From Methanolobus sp. (GTDB lineage Archaea > Halobacteriota > Methanosarcinia > Methanosarcinales > Methanosarcinaceae), in contig NZ_JAUXNK010000096.1 in NCBI RefSeq assembly GCF_030682845.1, positions 1-64,000 of the forward strand: a stretch of 64,000 bases of DNA, given 5' to 3'. The position numbers and the translations under genes are program-made. Positions within the stretch are counted from its first letter, which is position 1. Each line of letters opens with the position of its first letter. The notes under the pieces are model-generated. The model was not told the origin of the DNA, searched no databases, and saw only the letters and a list, made by a program, of their open reading frames with translations. Below are positions 1-11,932 of this stretch, in pieces.

Positions 1-877
1 CCTTGAACTTATCAACCATTTCTGCCAGGGGTTCCTGAGGACCTTTGAGGGCCGCTACTCCCCCATGCTGCACAAAAGTGGTCGTGTTACTTATAGAGTG
101 CGACTGTATCTTGAGCATGTTCTCGAATATATCAGGCCTGGCACATACATATCCCAGCCTCCACCCTGTCATTGCATAAGCTTTGGAGAAACCATTGACT
201 GTAATGGTCCGGTCCTGCATGCCTTCCATTGAGCCAATGCTCACATGCTCCTTATCATAGATGATCTTCTCATATATTTCATCCGAAAGTACAAGGAGAT
301 CGTGGTCAATGGCCAGATCCGCAATATTTTTCAGGGTCTGCCTGTCATATACGGCACCTGTGGGATTGCCCGGGCTGTTGACAACTATCAGCCGGGTCTT
401 ATCAGTAATGTATTCTTCCAGGTCCTGAGGCTTGAAACGGTCGTTGGCATCGGTCGGAACCCACACAGTATCCGCACCTGCGAACTTAATAGCAGAATCA
501 TAGGAAACCCATGCAGGGTCAAAGAGAATTGCCTCGTCATGATCGTCGAGGACTGTCAGCATGACTTCAAAGATAGCCTGCTTCGCACCCGGAGTTACAA
601 TTACATCTGATCCTTTTACGTCAAGCTTGTTCTCGGTCCGGAGCTTTTCGGCGATGGCCTCCCTGAGTTCAGGAATACCGGCAGGGGGGGTGTAATGGGT
701 CTCACCCCTGTACATCGCCTGGCATGCAGCATCACATATATGTTTAGGAGTATCAAAATCCGGCTCACCCAGACTGAAACTGACGACATCTACGCCCTGT
801 TGCCTTAATTTTGTAGCCATGTTTGCAACTTTTATAGTTGCAGACTCTTCCACCCGTTTTAACCTTGATGATGCCAT
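1..877 (-). CDS. PLP-dependent class I aminotransferase (aspartate aminotransferase family), C-terminus cut by the window edge
   Basis: Minus-strand translation from CAT at 875-877: MASSRLKRVEESATIKVANMATKLRQQGVDVVSFSLGEPDFDTP...VNSPGNPTGAVY...GFSKAYAMTGWRLGY, typical AspC-family motifs. Confidence 0.9.
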   Translation of the reverse strand, partial: MASSRLKRVEESATIKVANMATKLRQQGVDVVSFSLGEPDFDTPKHICDAACQAMYRGETHYTPPAGIPELREAIAEKLRTENKLDVKGSDVIVTPGAKQAIFEVMLTVLDDHDEAILFDPAWVSYDSAIKFAGADTVWVPTDANDRFKPQDLEEYITDKTRLIVVNSPGNPTGAVYDRQTLKNIADLAIDHDLLVLSDEIYEKIIYDKEHVSIGSMEGMQDRTITVNGFSKAYAMTGWRLGYVCARPDIFENMLKIQSHSISNTTTFVQHGGVAALKGPQEPLAEMVDKFK

Positions 878-921
878 GGAAACCCTTACCCGTTTACATA
901 GTATTTAAGCATATCTCTTTT

Positions 922-1335
922 TCAAAGACGCTGAACAAGCTTAACGGCAGCTTCTACTGCGCGTTTTCCATAATCAACACGTTCGTGGGCTTCCATTCTT
1001 GTCATACCGGGTCCCGCGATACCCAGAGTCACCGGCTTGTTATATTCCAGAGAAAGGTCGGTTATCTTCCTTGCTGCTTGCTGAACAACTATCTCATCGT
1101 GCTGCGTAGCACCCTCGATCACTATTCCCATGGTAACCACTGCATCGATATCTTTCCTTTCGCACAATCTTTTGATCGCGAGCGGCATATCATATACACC
1201 CGGTACCAGTATCTTTGCCACTACCTCAGCCCCGAGGAACTTTGCATGCTCATCGCCAAGCAATTCCATCTGGTAGGTAAGATCCCTGTTGAATTCAGCT
1301 ATTACAAATCCTAATCTGATGGTCATATCAATCAC
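922..1335 (-). CDS. ribH: 6,7-dimethyl-8-ribityllumazine synthase
   Basis: [29 protein letters not shown]...[14 protein letters not shown]...[18 protein letters not shown]; start may be internal (MTIRLG). Confidence 0.9.
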   Translation of the reverse strand: MIDMTIRLGFVIAEFNRDLTYQMELLGDEHAKFLGAEVVAKILVPGVYDMPLAIKRLCERKDIDAVVTMGIVIEGATQHDEIVVQQAARKITDLSLEYNKPVTLGIAGPGMTRMEAHERVDYGKRAVEAAVKLVQRL

Positions 1336-1350
1336 TGCTGTATCCCTAAT

Positions 1351-2983
<1,633 letters not shown>

Positions 2984-3181
2984 GCAAATCTCCTAATACT
3001 TTGTGAAAGCGTGATTGACAGATTTCCTGTGATTAAACGGGCTAAAGACATGTAGATTGGGATCCTGACCCCTTTAAGGACAGTGCAATACCTGCCTGAT
3101 TACGTAAGACTATTATATAATCCTGACTGGCCCTGTTTTAAGATATTATTTAGAGATATCCGATCAATGCTTTCCGCTGGA

Positions 3182-3739
3182 TCATCCATTAAGCATCTGC
3201 ATCACATCATGCTTGGTGACAACCCCTACCACCTGGCCTTTTTCAAGTACCAGGACCGCGGGATTCTTTTCAAGGATATGGGATATTACCTTGATATCAG
3301 CATTGGGGGAAACTGTAGGAAATGAATCACCCATCATTTCCTTGATCATCATCTGCGAGACCATGGCTTTCTTTTTGTCAGCCAGGGACCTCACGACCAT
3401 CTCCTCGGAGATGCTCCCCACCGGAACCCCGTTGGATATGACCGGTATCTGAGAAATGTGATACTTACCCATTATCTGTACCGCAGCGTCTACATGCTCT
3501 TCCGGAGAAACTGAGATCACATCGGTGTTCATGATGTTTACCACCAGGATATCCTCTTTTTCCGCGTCCTCGAACACCTCGATTATCTTCCTGAGAGTAG
3601 ATAAACGTGGATCTACATCCCCTGATTCTATGCGTGCTATCAAAGGCTGGCTGACTCCCGCGCGTTTTGCGAGGTCACTCTGAGTCAGGCTCAGTTCTAC
3701 CCTTTTTTGTTTTATCTCATCAGGCGTAGGAAGTTGCAT
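3182..3739 (-). CDS. XRE-type HTH transcriptional regulator with tandem CBS domains
   Basis: N-terminal HTH (IKQKRVELSLTQSDLAKRAGVSQPLIARIESGDVDPRLSTL) followed by two CBS-like repeats. Confidence 0.88.
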   Translation of the reverse strand: MQLPTPDEIKQKRVELSLTQSDLAKRAGVSQPLIARIESGDVDPRLSTLRKIIEVFEDAEKEDILVVNIMNTDVISVSPEEHVDAAVQIMGKYHISQIPVISNGVPVGSISEEMVVRSLADKKKAMVSQMMIKEMMGDSFPTVSPNADIKVISHILEKNPAVLVLEKGQVVGVVTKHDVMQMLNG

Positions 3740-3849
3740 AATTATTACTGATAGTTATTATAATATTTAAGCCATTACCTTTGAACCGGAATATGCGATA
3801 TATAAAATAAAATATTGAAAGACTCGCAGAGAGCAGCCTGGATTTGCGT

Positions 3850-4527
3850 TCATTCTGGCACCATTCCACCAAGCGATGCATTCTGCATATCCCTGAAAGC
3901 AAGCTCGTTATACAGGCCTGCATTATTTATCCGGGATAGACATATAACCTCATGGCATACCTTTTTCAGCAGGTTCTTTTCATGGCTCACAACCAGGATC
4001 CCGATATTCAGCTTTTCAGCAATATCAAGGATGCTCTCCCATATCTGGACCTGTGTGATAGCATCCACCATTGTAGTTATCTCGTCAGCTATCAGGAACT
4101 TCGTTTCAGGGCTCAGGGCCCTTGCAAGGGCAAACCGCTGAAGCTCACCGCCGGAAAGCTCGTTGGGCCATCTTTCAAGCCAGCTCGTCTTTATTCCAAA
4201 AGAGCTTAGAACATCCTGTGAGACTACGTGCCCCTCATTCAAGATATCTTTCATCTTCCATCTTGGATTCACAGCCTTTTCCGGGTGCTGGAATATAAGC
4301 TGGACGGGGTTATATGCGTTTGAGGGCATTTTCTTCCCATCTATACTTACAGTTCCCTGATAGTTCTTCTCATACCCGGCAAGTATCTTGCATAGAGTGG
4401 ATTTACCGCTTCCGCTGTCTCCCACCAGCCCTAATACTTCCCCGCTGCCTAAAGATATGTCCACATTGTTCAATATCAGGTCATCCTTCCTATATCCAAA
4501 GCTTATATTCTCACCTTTAAGATACAT
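3850..4527 (-). CDS. ABC transporter ATP-binding protein (peptide/nickel family, DppF/NikE-like)
   Basis: Walker A GDSGSGKST, signature LSGGELQRFALARAL, Walker B FLIADEIT; overlaps the upstream ATPase gene by 11 nt. Confidence 0.88.
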   Translation of the reverse strand: MYLKGENISFGYRKDDLILNNVDISLGSGEVLGLVGDSGSGKSTLCKILAGYEKNYQGTVSIDGKKMPSNAYNPVQLIFQHPEKAVNPRWKMKDILNEGHVVSQDVLSSFGIKTSWLERWPNELSGGELQRFALARALSPETKFLIADEITTMVDAITQVQIWESILDIAEKLNIGILVVSHEKNLLKKVCHEVICLSRINNAGLYNELAFRDMQNASLGGMVPE

Positions 4528-5494
4528 TATTGCACCTCACTAAGCCCTCGCCTATCCTTTTCAACTGAGGGATATCTTTTGAGCAATCCTCGGTCCTGAT
4601 AGAGCACCTTTCAAAGAACACACATCCCCCGTTAAGCTCATCCTGCATCGGCTGATGGCCTTCCATTTTCTGGAATCTGTTCTGGGGAAGGGCGTTCCAC
4701 AGGGCACGTGTGTAGGGATGTCTCAGATTCTCCCCTTCATTTGTAAAATCCTCAATCCTAGCCTCCTCCAGAATAGTGCCGGCATAGAATATTGCGATCC
4801 TGTCAGATATCTTCAATGCGGCCTCTATGTCATGGGTTATCAGTATAACTGCGCACCCTTTTTTCGCCATGTCCTTGAAATATCTCAGAGTCTCATCCAG
4901 ACTCCTCTCATCCAGTCCGGGAGTCGGCTCATCTGCAATTATGAGCTCTGCAGAGCTCATCAGGGCAGTTGAGACCAGGACCCTTCTGGCCATACCACCT
5001 GACAGTTCATGAGGGAGCATTTTGCCGACATCTGGTCGCAAATTATACCTTTGGAAGGTATCCCTCTGCCGCTCTCGCATCAACCCCTTATCCTTTTTTT
5101 CAACGCTTCCCGTCACCTGATCGGAAATTCTCATTAAGGGGTCCAGATAGGTCGTCGACTGGGGTATAAGAGATATTTCCTTACCTCGGAGTTCTTCTTT
5201 TTTCTCTTGTGTAAGACTCTGGCCCTTATACTCCATACTACCTGAAAGCCTGGAGTTAGAAGGCAAGATTCCCAGGATAGCATGCGCCAGAAGACTTTTG
5301 CCAGACCCGCTTGAACCTACGACAGCCAGAACCTCTCCACTGTAAGCTTCCAGGTTCATATTGGAGATGATTCGCAGTTCTGTCTGGCGAAGTCCTGAAG
5401 TATATTGAAAGAAAGAAAGTGAAAGATCCCTTACTTTCAAAAGAGCTTCAGAGCCAGACCCATCTATAATATTTGTCATCACTTCACTTTTCAT
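4517..5494 (-). CDS. ABC transporter ATP-binding protein (peptide/nickel family, DppD/NikD-like)
   Basis: GSSGSGKSLLAHAILGI, LSGGMARRVLVSTALM, ADEPTPGLD, and the C-terminal oligopeptide-ABC region HPYTRALWNALPQ...GCVFFERC. Confidence 0.9.
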   Translation of the reverse strand: MKSEVMTNIIDGSGSEALLKVRDLSLSFFQYTSGLRQTELRIISNMNLEAYSGEVLAVVGSSGSGKSLLAHAILGILPSNSRLSGSMEYKGQSLTQEKKEELRGKEISLIPQSTTYLDPLMRISDQVTGSVEKKDKGLMRERQRDTFQRYNLRPDVGKMLPHELSGGMARRVLVSTALMSSAELIIADEPTPGLDERSLDETLRYFKDMAKKGCAVILITHDIEAALKISDRIAIFYAGTILEEARIEDFTNEGENLRHPYTRALWNALPQNRFQKMEGHQPMQDELNGGCVFFERCSIRTEDCSKDIPQLKRIGEGLVRCNNVS

Positions 5495-5555
5495 AATTCA
5501 CCTGCTTTAATTGGTCACTTATTCTCTTTTCATGACTAAATTCCTGATACTAGCT

Positions 5556-6413
5556 CTACTCATGGGCTTTCTTGGGGTCCATAAGCTTTCCGAGATTCTC
5601 TCCTAAAATGTCAACTGCCAGAACTACGATCAGCAAGGATAATCCGGGGAATAGTGCAAGCCACCAGTATCCTGCTGACAGGTACTTCATAGACTCAGAT
5701 AGAATAATACCAATTGCTGGTTCGTGTGGTGAAAGACCGAAACCTAAGAAAGTCACAGAAGCTTCGTGCAGAATTGCATGTGGAAATATTAATATTGTAC
5801 CTAGCATGAACTTTGGGATCAAGTGAGGAAGAATATGTTTTCTGGCCACCCACACGTATGACTTGCCGAAGTTCCTGGATATGTGGATATAGTCCTGAGT
5901 TTTTATTTGTTTGATCTCTGCTCTTACAACTCTTGTAAGGCCTGCCCAGTGCGTTAATCCAACCCCTATTATGACTCCTGTAGCACCTCCTCCCAATCCT
6001 ATCGAGACAAGGATAATCAGCAGCAGATGAGGTATTGAGAGGAACAGGTCCACCAGCCATGATACAATAGAGTCTGCTGTTTTTCCCATACTGGAAAACA
6101 AACCTAGAAACACACTTATTAAAGTACTTATTGTAGAGGCAAATATCCCAACCATTATGCTTAAGCCTAGTCCGGCGAGAGTTCTTGCAAGCATATCTCT
6201 TCCCATCCAATCAGTCCCAAAAGGATGTTCAAGAGAAGGAGCAAGATTCTTGGAACCAAAATTAGTAGACAATAATTCGCTGTCCATATAAAGGCTTGAT
6301 GTCAGAATTGTTATCACTAACAACGACATGAGGATTATCAACAGAATGGTCCTTTGCCTGAGGTTCAGTGGTCTTAACAGTCCCTTATTATTCATTGGAA
6401 AAGCAGTGCTCAT
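5556..6413 (-). CDS. ABC transporter permease (DppC/NikC-like)
   Basis: HPFGTDWMGRDMLARTLAGLGLSIMVG and polytopic membrane pattern. Confidence 0.9.
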   Translation of the reverse strand: MSTAFPMNNKGLLRPLNLRQRTILLIILMSLLVITILTSSLYMDSELLSTNFGSKNLAPSLEHPFGTDWMGRDMLARTLAGLGLSIMVGIFASTISTLISVFLGLFSSMGKTADSIVSWLVDLFLSIPHLLLIILVSIGLGGGATGVIIGVGLTHWAGLTRVVRAEIKQIKTQDYIHISRNFGKSYVWVARKHILPHLIPKFMLGTILIFPHAILHEASVTFLGFGLSPHEPAIGIILSESMKYLSAGYWWLALFPGLSLLIVVLAVDILGENLGKLMDPKKAHE

Positions 6414-7405
6414 GCTTCCATCTCCTGTTGTCTTATCCGGGGGTCCACGAACTGATATATTATATCAGCGATCAGATTCCCAACAAAGACAAACAGAGTA
6501 CTTATGAGAACAATTCCTAGAAGCAGAGGCACATCGGACCTTATGCCTGCCTCTACCGCGGCCCGACCAAGTCCCGGATAGGAAAAAACCTGCTCCACCA
6601 GAAGAGCCCCTCCGAACAATTCACTGAATCCTAAGAACTGGAGCGTGATAGCCGGAAGAGCCACATTTCTAACACCGTGTCTTAATACCAAGCCAAATCC
6701 TTTTTCACCCCTTGCCTTTGCAAATAATACATAATCACTCGACATGACCTCTATTAGTTTTTCACGGGTGAACATTGCAATTGGGGCGACTCCCAGCAAG
6801 CCCAGGGCTATTGCAGGGAGAATCAAATGCTTCAGACGATCAAGAACTGTCACTTCTTCAGCTGCAACACCGATGGGTACACCCAACCCTACAGGGAACC
6901 AGCCCAAATGCACTGAAAACACAAGCATCATGACCAATGCCAGCCAGAATGTCGGAGTGGCAAGCAGGATATAGCAGTAAGTCTTTATTATTTTATCTAC
7001 CCACGTCCCATTTTTCATTCCTGCCACTATCCCCAGAACAAAACCTAGTACCCCGGATAGTAGCCAAGCTGAGGCCATCAGGGCCAGAGAAGCAGTGAAA
7101 CGTTCTTTAATGACATCACTTACAGGCATCCTGTATATCAATGAATCACCCAAGTCCCCTTTAAGCACGTTTCCAAGCCAGTTGAGGTATTTTTCATGGG
7201 CTGGAGTGTTGACTCCCCAGTATTCCTCCAATATTGCCTTTTGCTCCGGTGTGATGCTCATTGCTCCGATGTAAATACTGACAGGATCTATTGGGGATTG
7301 ATCGACAAGCCAAAGGCTGGCAATAGAAACAACTGCCATGAGGCATATCAATTTGAGAATTTTTTTTGTTGTGAAAATAGCTAGTTTTTTGCTTTCAGCT
7401 TTCAT
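6410..7405 (-). CDS. ABC transporter permease (DppB/NikB-like)
   Basis: ALLVEQVFSYPGLGRAAVEAGIRSDVPLLLGIVLISTLFVFVGNLIADIIYQFVDPRIR, hallmark DppB C-terminus. Confidence 0.9.
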   Translation of the reverse strand: MKAESKKLAIFTTKKILKLICLMAVVSIASLWLVDQSPIDPVSIYIGAMSITPEQKAILEEYWGVNTPAHEKYLNWLGNVLKGDLGDSLIYRMPVSDVIKERFTASLALMASAWLLSGVLGFVLGIVAGMKNGTWVDKIIKTYCYILLATPTFWLALVMMLVFSVHLGWFPVGLGVPIGVAAEEVTVLDRLKHLILPAIALGLLGVAPIAMFTREKLIEVMSSDYVLFAKARGEKGFGLVLRHGVRNVALPAITLQFLGFSELFGGALLVEQVFSYPGLGRAAVEAGIRSDVPLLLGIVLISTLFVFVGNLIADIIYQFVDPRIRQQEMEA

Positions 7406-7487
7406 TATCCACCCTATTCACGGTCATTCTATCGCATTTAAGGTACAATCATGTGAGAAAACGTCTATACATCTAACAATATATTAG

Positions 7488-7510
7488 GCTGAGGATTTCC
7501 CATCCTCAGC
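7488..7510. terminator. Perfect 9-bp stem-loop between binding-protein gene and permease gene
   Basis: GCTGAGGAT-TTCCC-ATCCTCAGC, located 3' of the 7535-9148 CDS (minus strand) and upstream of the dppB-like gene; attenuator or processing hairpin. Confidence 0.7.
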
Positions 7511-7534
7511 TCTATTTCAGTTCATGCTTCAGCT

Positions 7535-9148
7535 CTAAATTCGCTCCCATTCAACTACGTTTCCCAATATGTCAGAACCAAAGGGCTGTATCAAGGGAGT
7601 TCCGATGTCCAGATCTTCATTCACTAGATATACACAATTGACTGTTGCCAGCCACATCCATGCAGCATCTCCATTCTGAGAGAATCCGGTCTGTCCGTCC
7701 CATGCAGCCAGTTGCCAGTTTTCATTGGCCATATCCTGATCAGAACTTGTCATGGCAATTTCAATATACTGGTCCACTTTTGAGTTGTTGTACTTTATAA
7801 CATTGTTCCAGTTTGCCGGGTCGTAAGACTCGCTATGGTATCTGAAATACAGGTCGGAAGAATCTAGTTTACCCCATCCCCAAATGACCGGAGTCGAAGG
7901 AGCTAAGGCGTTTATCTTGTTCCAGCTTCCACCTTCCGGTTTAATGCTGATACCCATTTTTTTGGCTTGCTCGGATATAGAAAGTGCTAAAGCCTGTCTT
8001 TCCTGTGCACTTGCGGGATATAGCAAGGTAAATTCAGCTTTTACTCCGTTCTTCTCACGGATCCCATCACCGTCAGTATCCACCCAACCTGCCTGGCTCA
8101 AGATCCTTCTGGCTTCGTCAATGTTCCCGTCTTCAAAAATTGCTTCCCTGCTTCCCCAAGGCAGCTTATCAACACCCGAAAATTCCGGCTGGCCATGTCC
8201 GTTCAAAGGCCCATCGACTAAGACTTGCCTGTCAATTCCAATGTTCAGGGCTTTTCGTATTGCAATATCAGAAGTTACATCATTTCCAAGCGGATGACCA
8301 TGTGGTGTTTTTTTGCCTGTGTTTGGCTCAAACGGGAAGCTGATTCCACGAGCAGAAATGCTATCAAGAGATACAATCCTCATTCCATTCACATTTTTAT
8401 CAGCAAGTGATGATGGAATTTCGGCTATGTCAACTTTTCCTGCCTTGGCAGCAGCAAAAGCAGTATCTCCCGTGATAAAGAGTATTGTCAGCTTTTTGAA
8501 GTAAGGTTCCTGGCCATAATACTCAGGATTTGCTTCTAAAATTAACTGCTGACCTTTATCCCACTGTTTGAAGATGTATGGGCCGGACCCTATGGGGTTC
8601 TGACCGTAAGCCCCGGTATAGGAGTGTTCGGGAACTATCCCCATTTCTACAAGTCTATGAATGAATATAGATCGGGGTTCAAATAATTTAAATTCAATTG
8701 TATTGTCATCAATGGCAGTTGCTTTTTCCAGCATGGTCATATCAACTACAGTAGCGGCATTTGCTGCTGTATTGAACGTGAATGCTACATCCCTGGCTGT
8801 CAGTGGCACACCGTCATGGAATTTTACGTCATCCCTTATATCTACAGTCCAGGTCAGACCATCCTCACTGATAGTGTAACCTGTAGCCAGGTCATTGATC
8901 ACAACTGCGTTGCTATCTCTTTTAAAAAGAGTGCTCTGAATCAATGGTTCATGGTCATAGCCCCAGCCAGTAATGGGATTGAAGCCATCCTGAGGCTCTC
9001 CTAGATGTGTTCCTACAGCTGCAATTAGCCCATCAGATGCAACAGTGTCAATTGACTTTGCTTTTCCTGACACGTCTACGCATCCGAGAACAGAGACGGT
9101 TCCAATCATTACTACAAATATCAATAAAAGATCTAACAACTTTTTCAT
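7535..9148 (-). CDS. ABC transporter substrate-binding lipoprotein (SBP family 5, peptide/nickel type), copy 1
   Basis: Lipobox MIGTVSVLGC; GTHLGEPQDGFNPITGWGYDHEPLIQSTLFKR; VKFHDGVPLTARDVAFTFN; IGSGPYIFKQW. Confidence 0.9.
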   Translation of the reverse strand: MKKLLDLLLIFVVMIGTVSVLGCVDVSGKAKSIDTVASDGLIAAVGTHLGEPQDGFNPITGWGYDHEPLIQSTLFKRDSNAVVINDLATGYTISEDGLTWTVDIRDDVKFHDGVPLTARDVAFTFNTAANAATVVDMTMLEKATAIDDNTIEFKLFEPRSIFIHRLVEMGIVPEHSYTGAYGQNPIGSGPYIFKQWDKGQQLILEANPEYYGQEPYFKKLTILFITGDTAFAAAKAGKVDIAEIPSSLADKNVNGMRIVSLDSISARGISFPFEPNTGKKTPHGHPLGNDVTSDIAIRKALNIGIDRQVLVDGPLNGHGQPEFSGVDKLPWGSREAIFEDGNIDEARRILSQAGWVDTDGDGIREKNGVKAEFTLLYPASAQERQALALSISEQAKKMGISIKPEGGSWNKINALAPSTPVIWGWGKLDSSDLYFRYHSESYDPANWNNVIKYNNSKVDQYIEIAMTSSDQDMANENWQLAAWDGQTGFSQNGDAAWMWLATVNCVYLVNEDLDIGTPLIQPFGSDILGNVVEWERI

Positions 9149-9707
9149 AATTCTTCTTCCTAATTCGTTCTTACCGTATATACAACGCTTATTATATACC
9201 TTGATAAAACACTTTGCTTTTGGACATACTTTTATTTCTACTTTACGTTACATATATATGCCACAATCCACATAGTGGAACATAACGAAGTACATTCCTA
9301 GTTATCTATTGATTTTCTATTAATGGTGTCATGGTTTTGTGCTTTGGCCAATATGTTTGGTATATAACCATACATCCCTAGTCAGACCTGTTCTTAGCGA
9401 TAGAATAATGCTGATTAAGGTAAACACATTAGCAAATGTAGTAATTCTTTGTAGGATATATACCCTTGGGGCAGCAATCAAAACTGTTAGCATATACTCC
9501 AAATATCAAGCTTTTATCACCTATCAGCTCGTGAGATGTATATTTCCTGCAGTCAAAATACTTGATTCTTAATTTGGTGTGACACCAATAAACAAACCAC
9601 AACACATTTTTTCATTAAAGCGGGGTAATAGATAATCTCTTTTTGAAGCCAGAATCCGGAATATGCATTCATAACCGTATCAATGGACAGTCCGGAAATA
9701 TTTTAAA

Positions 9708-9728
9708 CTGAGGATGGGAAGTCCTCAG
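9708..9728. terminator. Perfect 7-bp stem-loop 3' of the second binding-protein gene
   Basis: CTGAGGA-TGGGAAG-TCCTCAG directly downstream (minus strand) of the 9747-11360 CDS. Confidence 0.65.
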
Positions 9729-9746
9729 CTTCATTAAGATTATGCT

Positions 9747-11360
9747 TTAACTGTCAATTCGCTTCCATTCCAGAATGTTGCCGAAGATATTACCGCAATG
9801 AGGCTGTATTACAGGGGTTCCGATGTCCATATCCTCATCCATTATATAGAGATAGTTAATGGATGCCATCCACAACCATGGAGCATCGCCTTTTTCAGAG
9901 TATCCGGTCTCTCCGTCCCACGCGGCCAGCTGCCAGTATTCAACGGCTGTTTCCTCATCGGGGCTTGTCATGGCATTTTGCAGATAAGCATCTACAACAG
10001 GATTGCTGTATCTTATCATGTTGTTCCAGTTAGAAGGATCGTAACTCTCACTATGGTACCTTAAGTATACATCAGTCGGATCGATATCACCATACTTGAA
10101 AACAACTGGAGTGGAAATTGCCATATTCTGGATCTTGTCCCAGCTTGCGCCTTCTACTTTAATCCTGATACCCAGTTCTCTGGCCTGCTCGGACACAGCA
10201 ACCGCTAATACCTGCCTGTCCTGTGCACTGGACGCATATAGCAGAGTGAATTCGGCTTTTACTCCGTCCCTCTCAACGATCCCGTCACCGTCAGTATCTA
10301 TCCATCCGGCATCACGTAAGATCCTCTTCGCCTCAGTAATATTCCCGTCATCAAAAATAGCTTTCTTGTTCCCCCAGGGCAGCTTATCTACACCTGTGAA
10401 TTCTGTTGCGCCATGCCCGTTCAAAGGCCCGTTTACCAGGGACTGCCGGTCAATTCCAATATTCAGGGCTTTTCGTACTGCAATATCAGAAGTCACGTTG
10501 TTCCCGACAGGATACCCGTCTTCTGTCTTTTCACCGGTGTTTGGTTCCGTTGGCAGGGTAACCCCGCAGGCTTCAATAGTTTCGAGGGATACGATCCTCT
10601 TTCCATTAACTACCTGATTTGCATATGTATGCGGGATCTCAGCTATGTTCACCCGCCCTGCCTTCGCTGCGGCAAAAGCAGTATCTCCTTCCATAAAGAC
10701 GATTGTCAGCTTTTTGAAGTACGGTTCCGGTCCATAATAGTCCGGGTTTGCTTCGAATATTACCTGTTGACCCTTATTCCATTGTTTGAATATGTATGGG
10801 CCGGATCCTATAGGATTTTGACCATAAGATCCAGTATAGGCATATTCAGGAACTATACCTACTCCAATGAGCTTATTGATGAAGGTAGACTGGGGGTTAC
10901 GCAGTATTAACTCAACTGTATTATCATCAATAGCTGTAGCTTTTTCAAGCATGGTCAGGTCCACTCTGCCAGCGGATGCTGCCGCTTTGTTGAATGTGAA
11001 AGCTACATCCCCGGCTGTTAGTGGCATACCATCATGGAATTTTACGCCATCCCGTATAGTTACAGTCCAGATCAGGCCATCCTCACTGATAGTATGGTCT
11101 GTTGCCAGATCATTGACCACAGCTGCATCACTGCCTCTTTTAAAGAGGGTGCTTTGAACCAGCGGTTCGTGATTATAGCCCCAGCCGGTGATGGGGTCAA
11201 AACCGGACTCCGGCTCTCCCCCATGAGTACCGACGGCCACAATCAGTTCATCTGGTGCCATATAGACACCTGTCTTTTCGGTTTTATCAGCACATCCGGA
11301 GACTGATACCAATCCTAGCATCAATATAATTAACAGCAAAAAATTCAATGGTTTTTTCAT
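9747..11360 (-). CDS. ABC transporter substrate-binding lipoprotein (SBP family 5, peptide/nickel type), copy 2, paralogue of 7535-9148
   Basis: MKKPLNFLLLIILMLGLVSVSGCADKTEK lipobox; GTHGGEPESGFDPITGWGYNHEPLVQSTLFKR nearly matches copy 1; start trimmed to the MKKP with AGAGGAATATGT upstream. Confidence 0.9.
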   Translation of the reverse strand: MKKPLNFLLLIILMLGLVSVSGCADKTEKTGVYMAPDELIVAVGTHGGEPESGFDPITGWGYNHEPLVQSTLFKRGSDAAVVNDLATDHTISEDGLIWTVTIRDGVKFHDGMPLTAGDVAFTFNKAAASAGRVDLTMLEKATAIDDNTVELILRNPQSTFINKLIGVGIVPEYAYTGSYGQNPIGSGPYIFKQWNKGQQVIFEANPDYYGPEPYFKKLTIVFMEGDTAFAAAKAGRVNIAEIPHTYANQVVNGKRIVSLETIEACGVTLPTEPNTGEKTEDGYPVGNNVTSDIAVRKALNIGIDRQSLVNGPLNGHGATEFTGVDKLPWGNKKAIFDDGNITEAKRILRDAGWIDTDGDGIVERDGVKAEFTLLYASSAQDRQVLAVAVSEQARELGIRIKVEGASWDKIQNMAISTPVVFKYGDIDPTDVYLRYHSESYDPSNWNNMIRYSNPVVDAYLQNAMTSPDEETAVEYWQLAAWDGETGYSEKGDAPWLWMASINYLYIMDEDMDIGTPVIQPHCGNIFGNILEWKRIDS

Positions 11361-11932
11361 ACATATTCCTCTGATATTACTTTTGAAAACACGGCCTGTT
11401 CCTGTAGCAAATAAATTCCAACGGTGCAATGAATAATTATTGCAGGATTAAGTTTATACAATATTACAAATACACAGTTTCTGTAACTTAATGTAGATAC
11501 TTTTACTAATTCAATAGTAACATATAATACTTTTGATTGGATTAGTAACACGAAAAATAGATATGCTGCTTGCTACAAAAATCAACCCTGCAGACAACCT
11601 GCCAATCAGTACAACTTAACATAAAACAATACTTCATCATCCGAGCAGCATCCAGTTTCACTGTTTCTGATATGTGCTCGCAGATATAACATCCCAGGAT
11701 GACCACATCCCGAATATGCAATGGATGCAAAAGACTGAAGCTCTCAACGAAAAGCAGAATTCCGGGATAATTGGTTCACAATTGGTTTACATTAGAGCTG
11801 AAATGCAGAAAATAGAAGAAAATGGTTAAAAAATTACATATGCCCTTAGTCCTGCTGCGCACCTTATCTGCGTAACAAGAACAAAGAACACTTTTATCAC
11901 CCTCAGAGCTGAAATTGAAGCGTCCAGGATAT

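Noticed and set aside
838-1314. Plus-strand ORF 158 aa antisense to ribH
   Set aside because: Overlaps a clearly coding minus-strand gene; Cys/His/Leu-rich shadow translation with no domain signal. The same applies to most antisense ORFs in the track.
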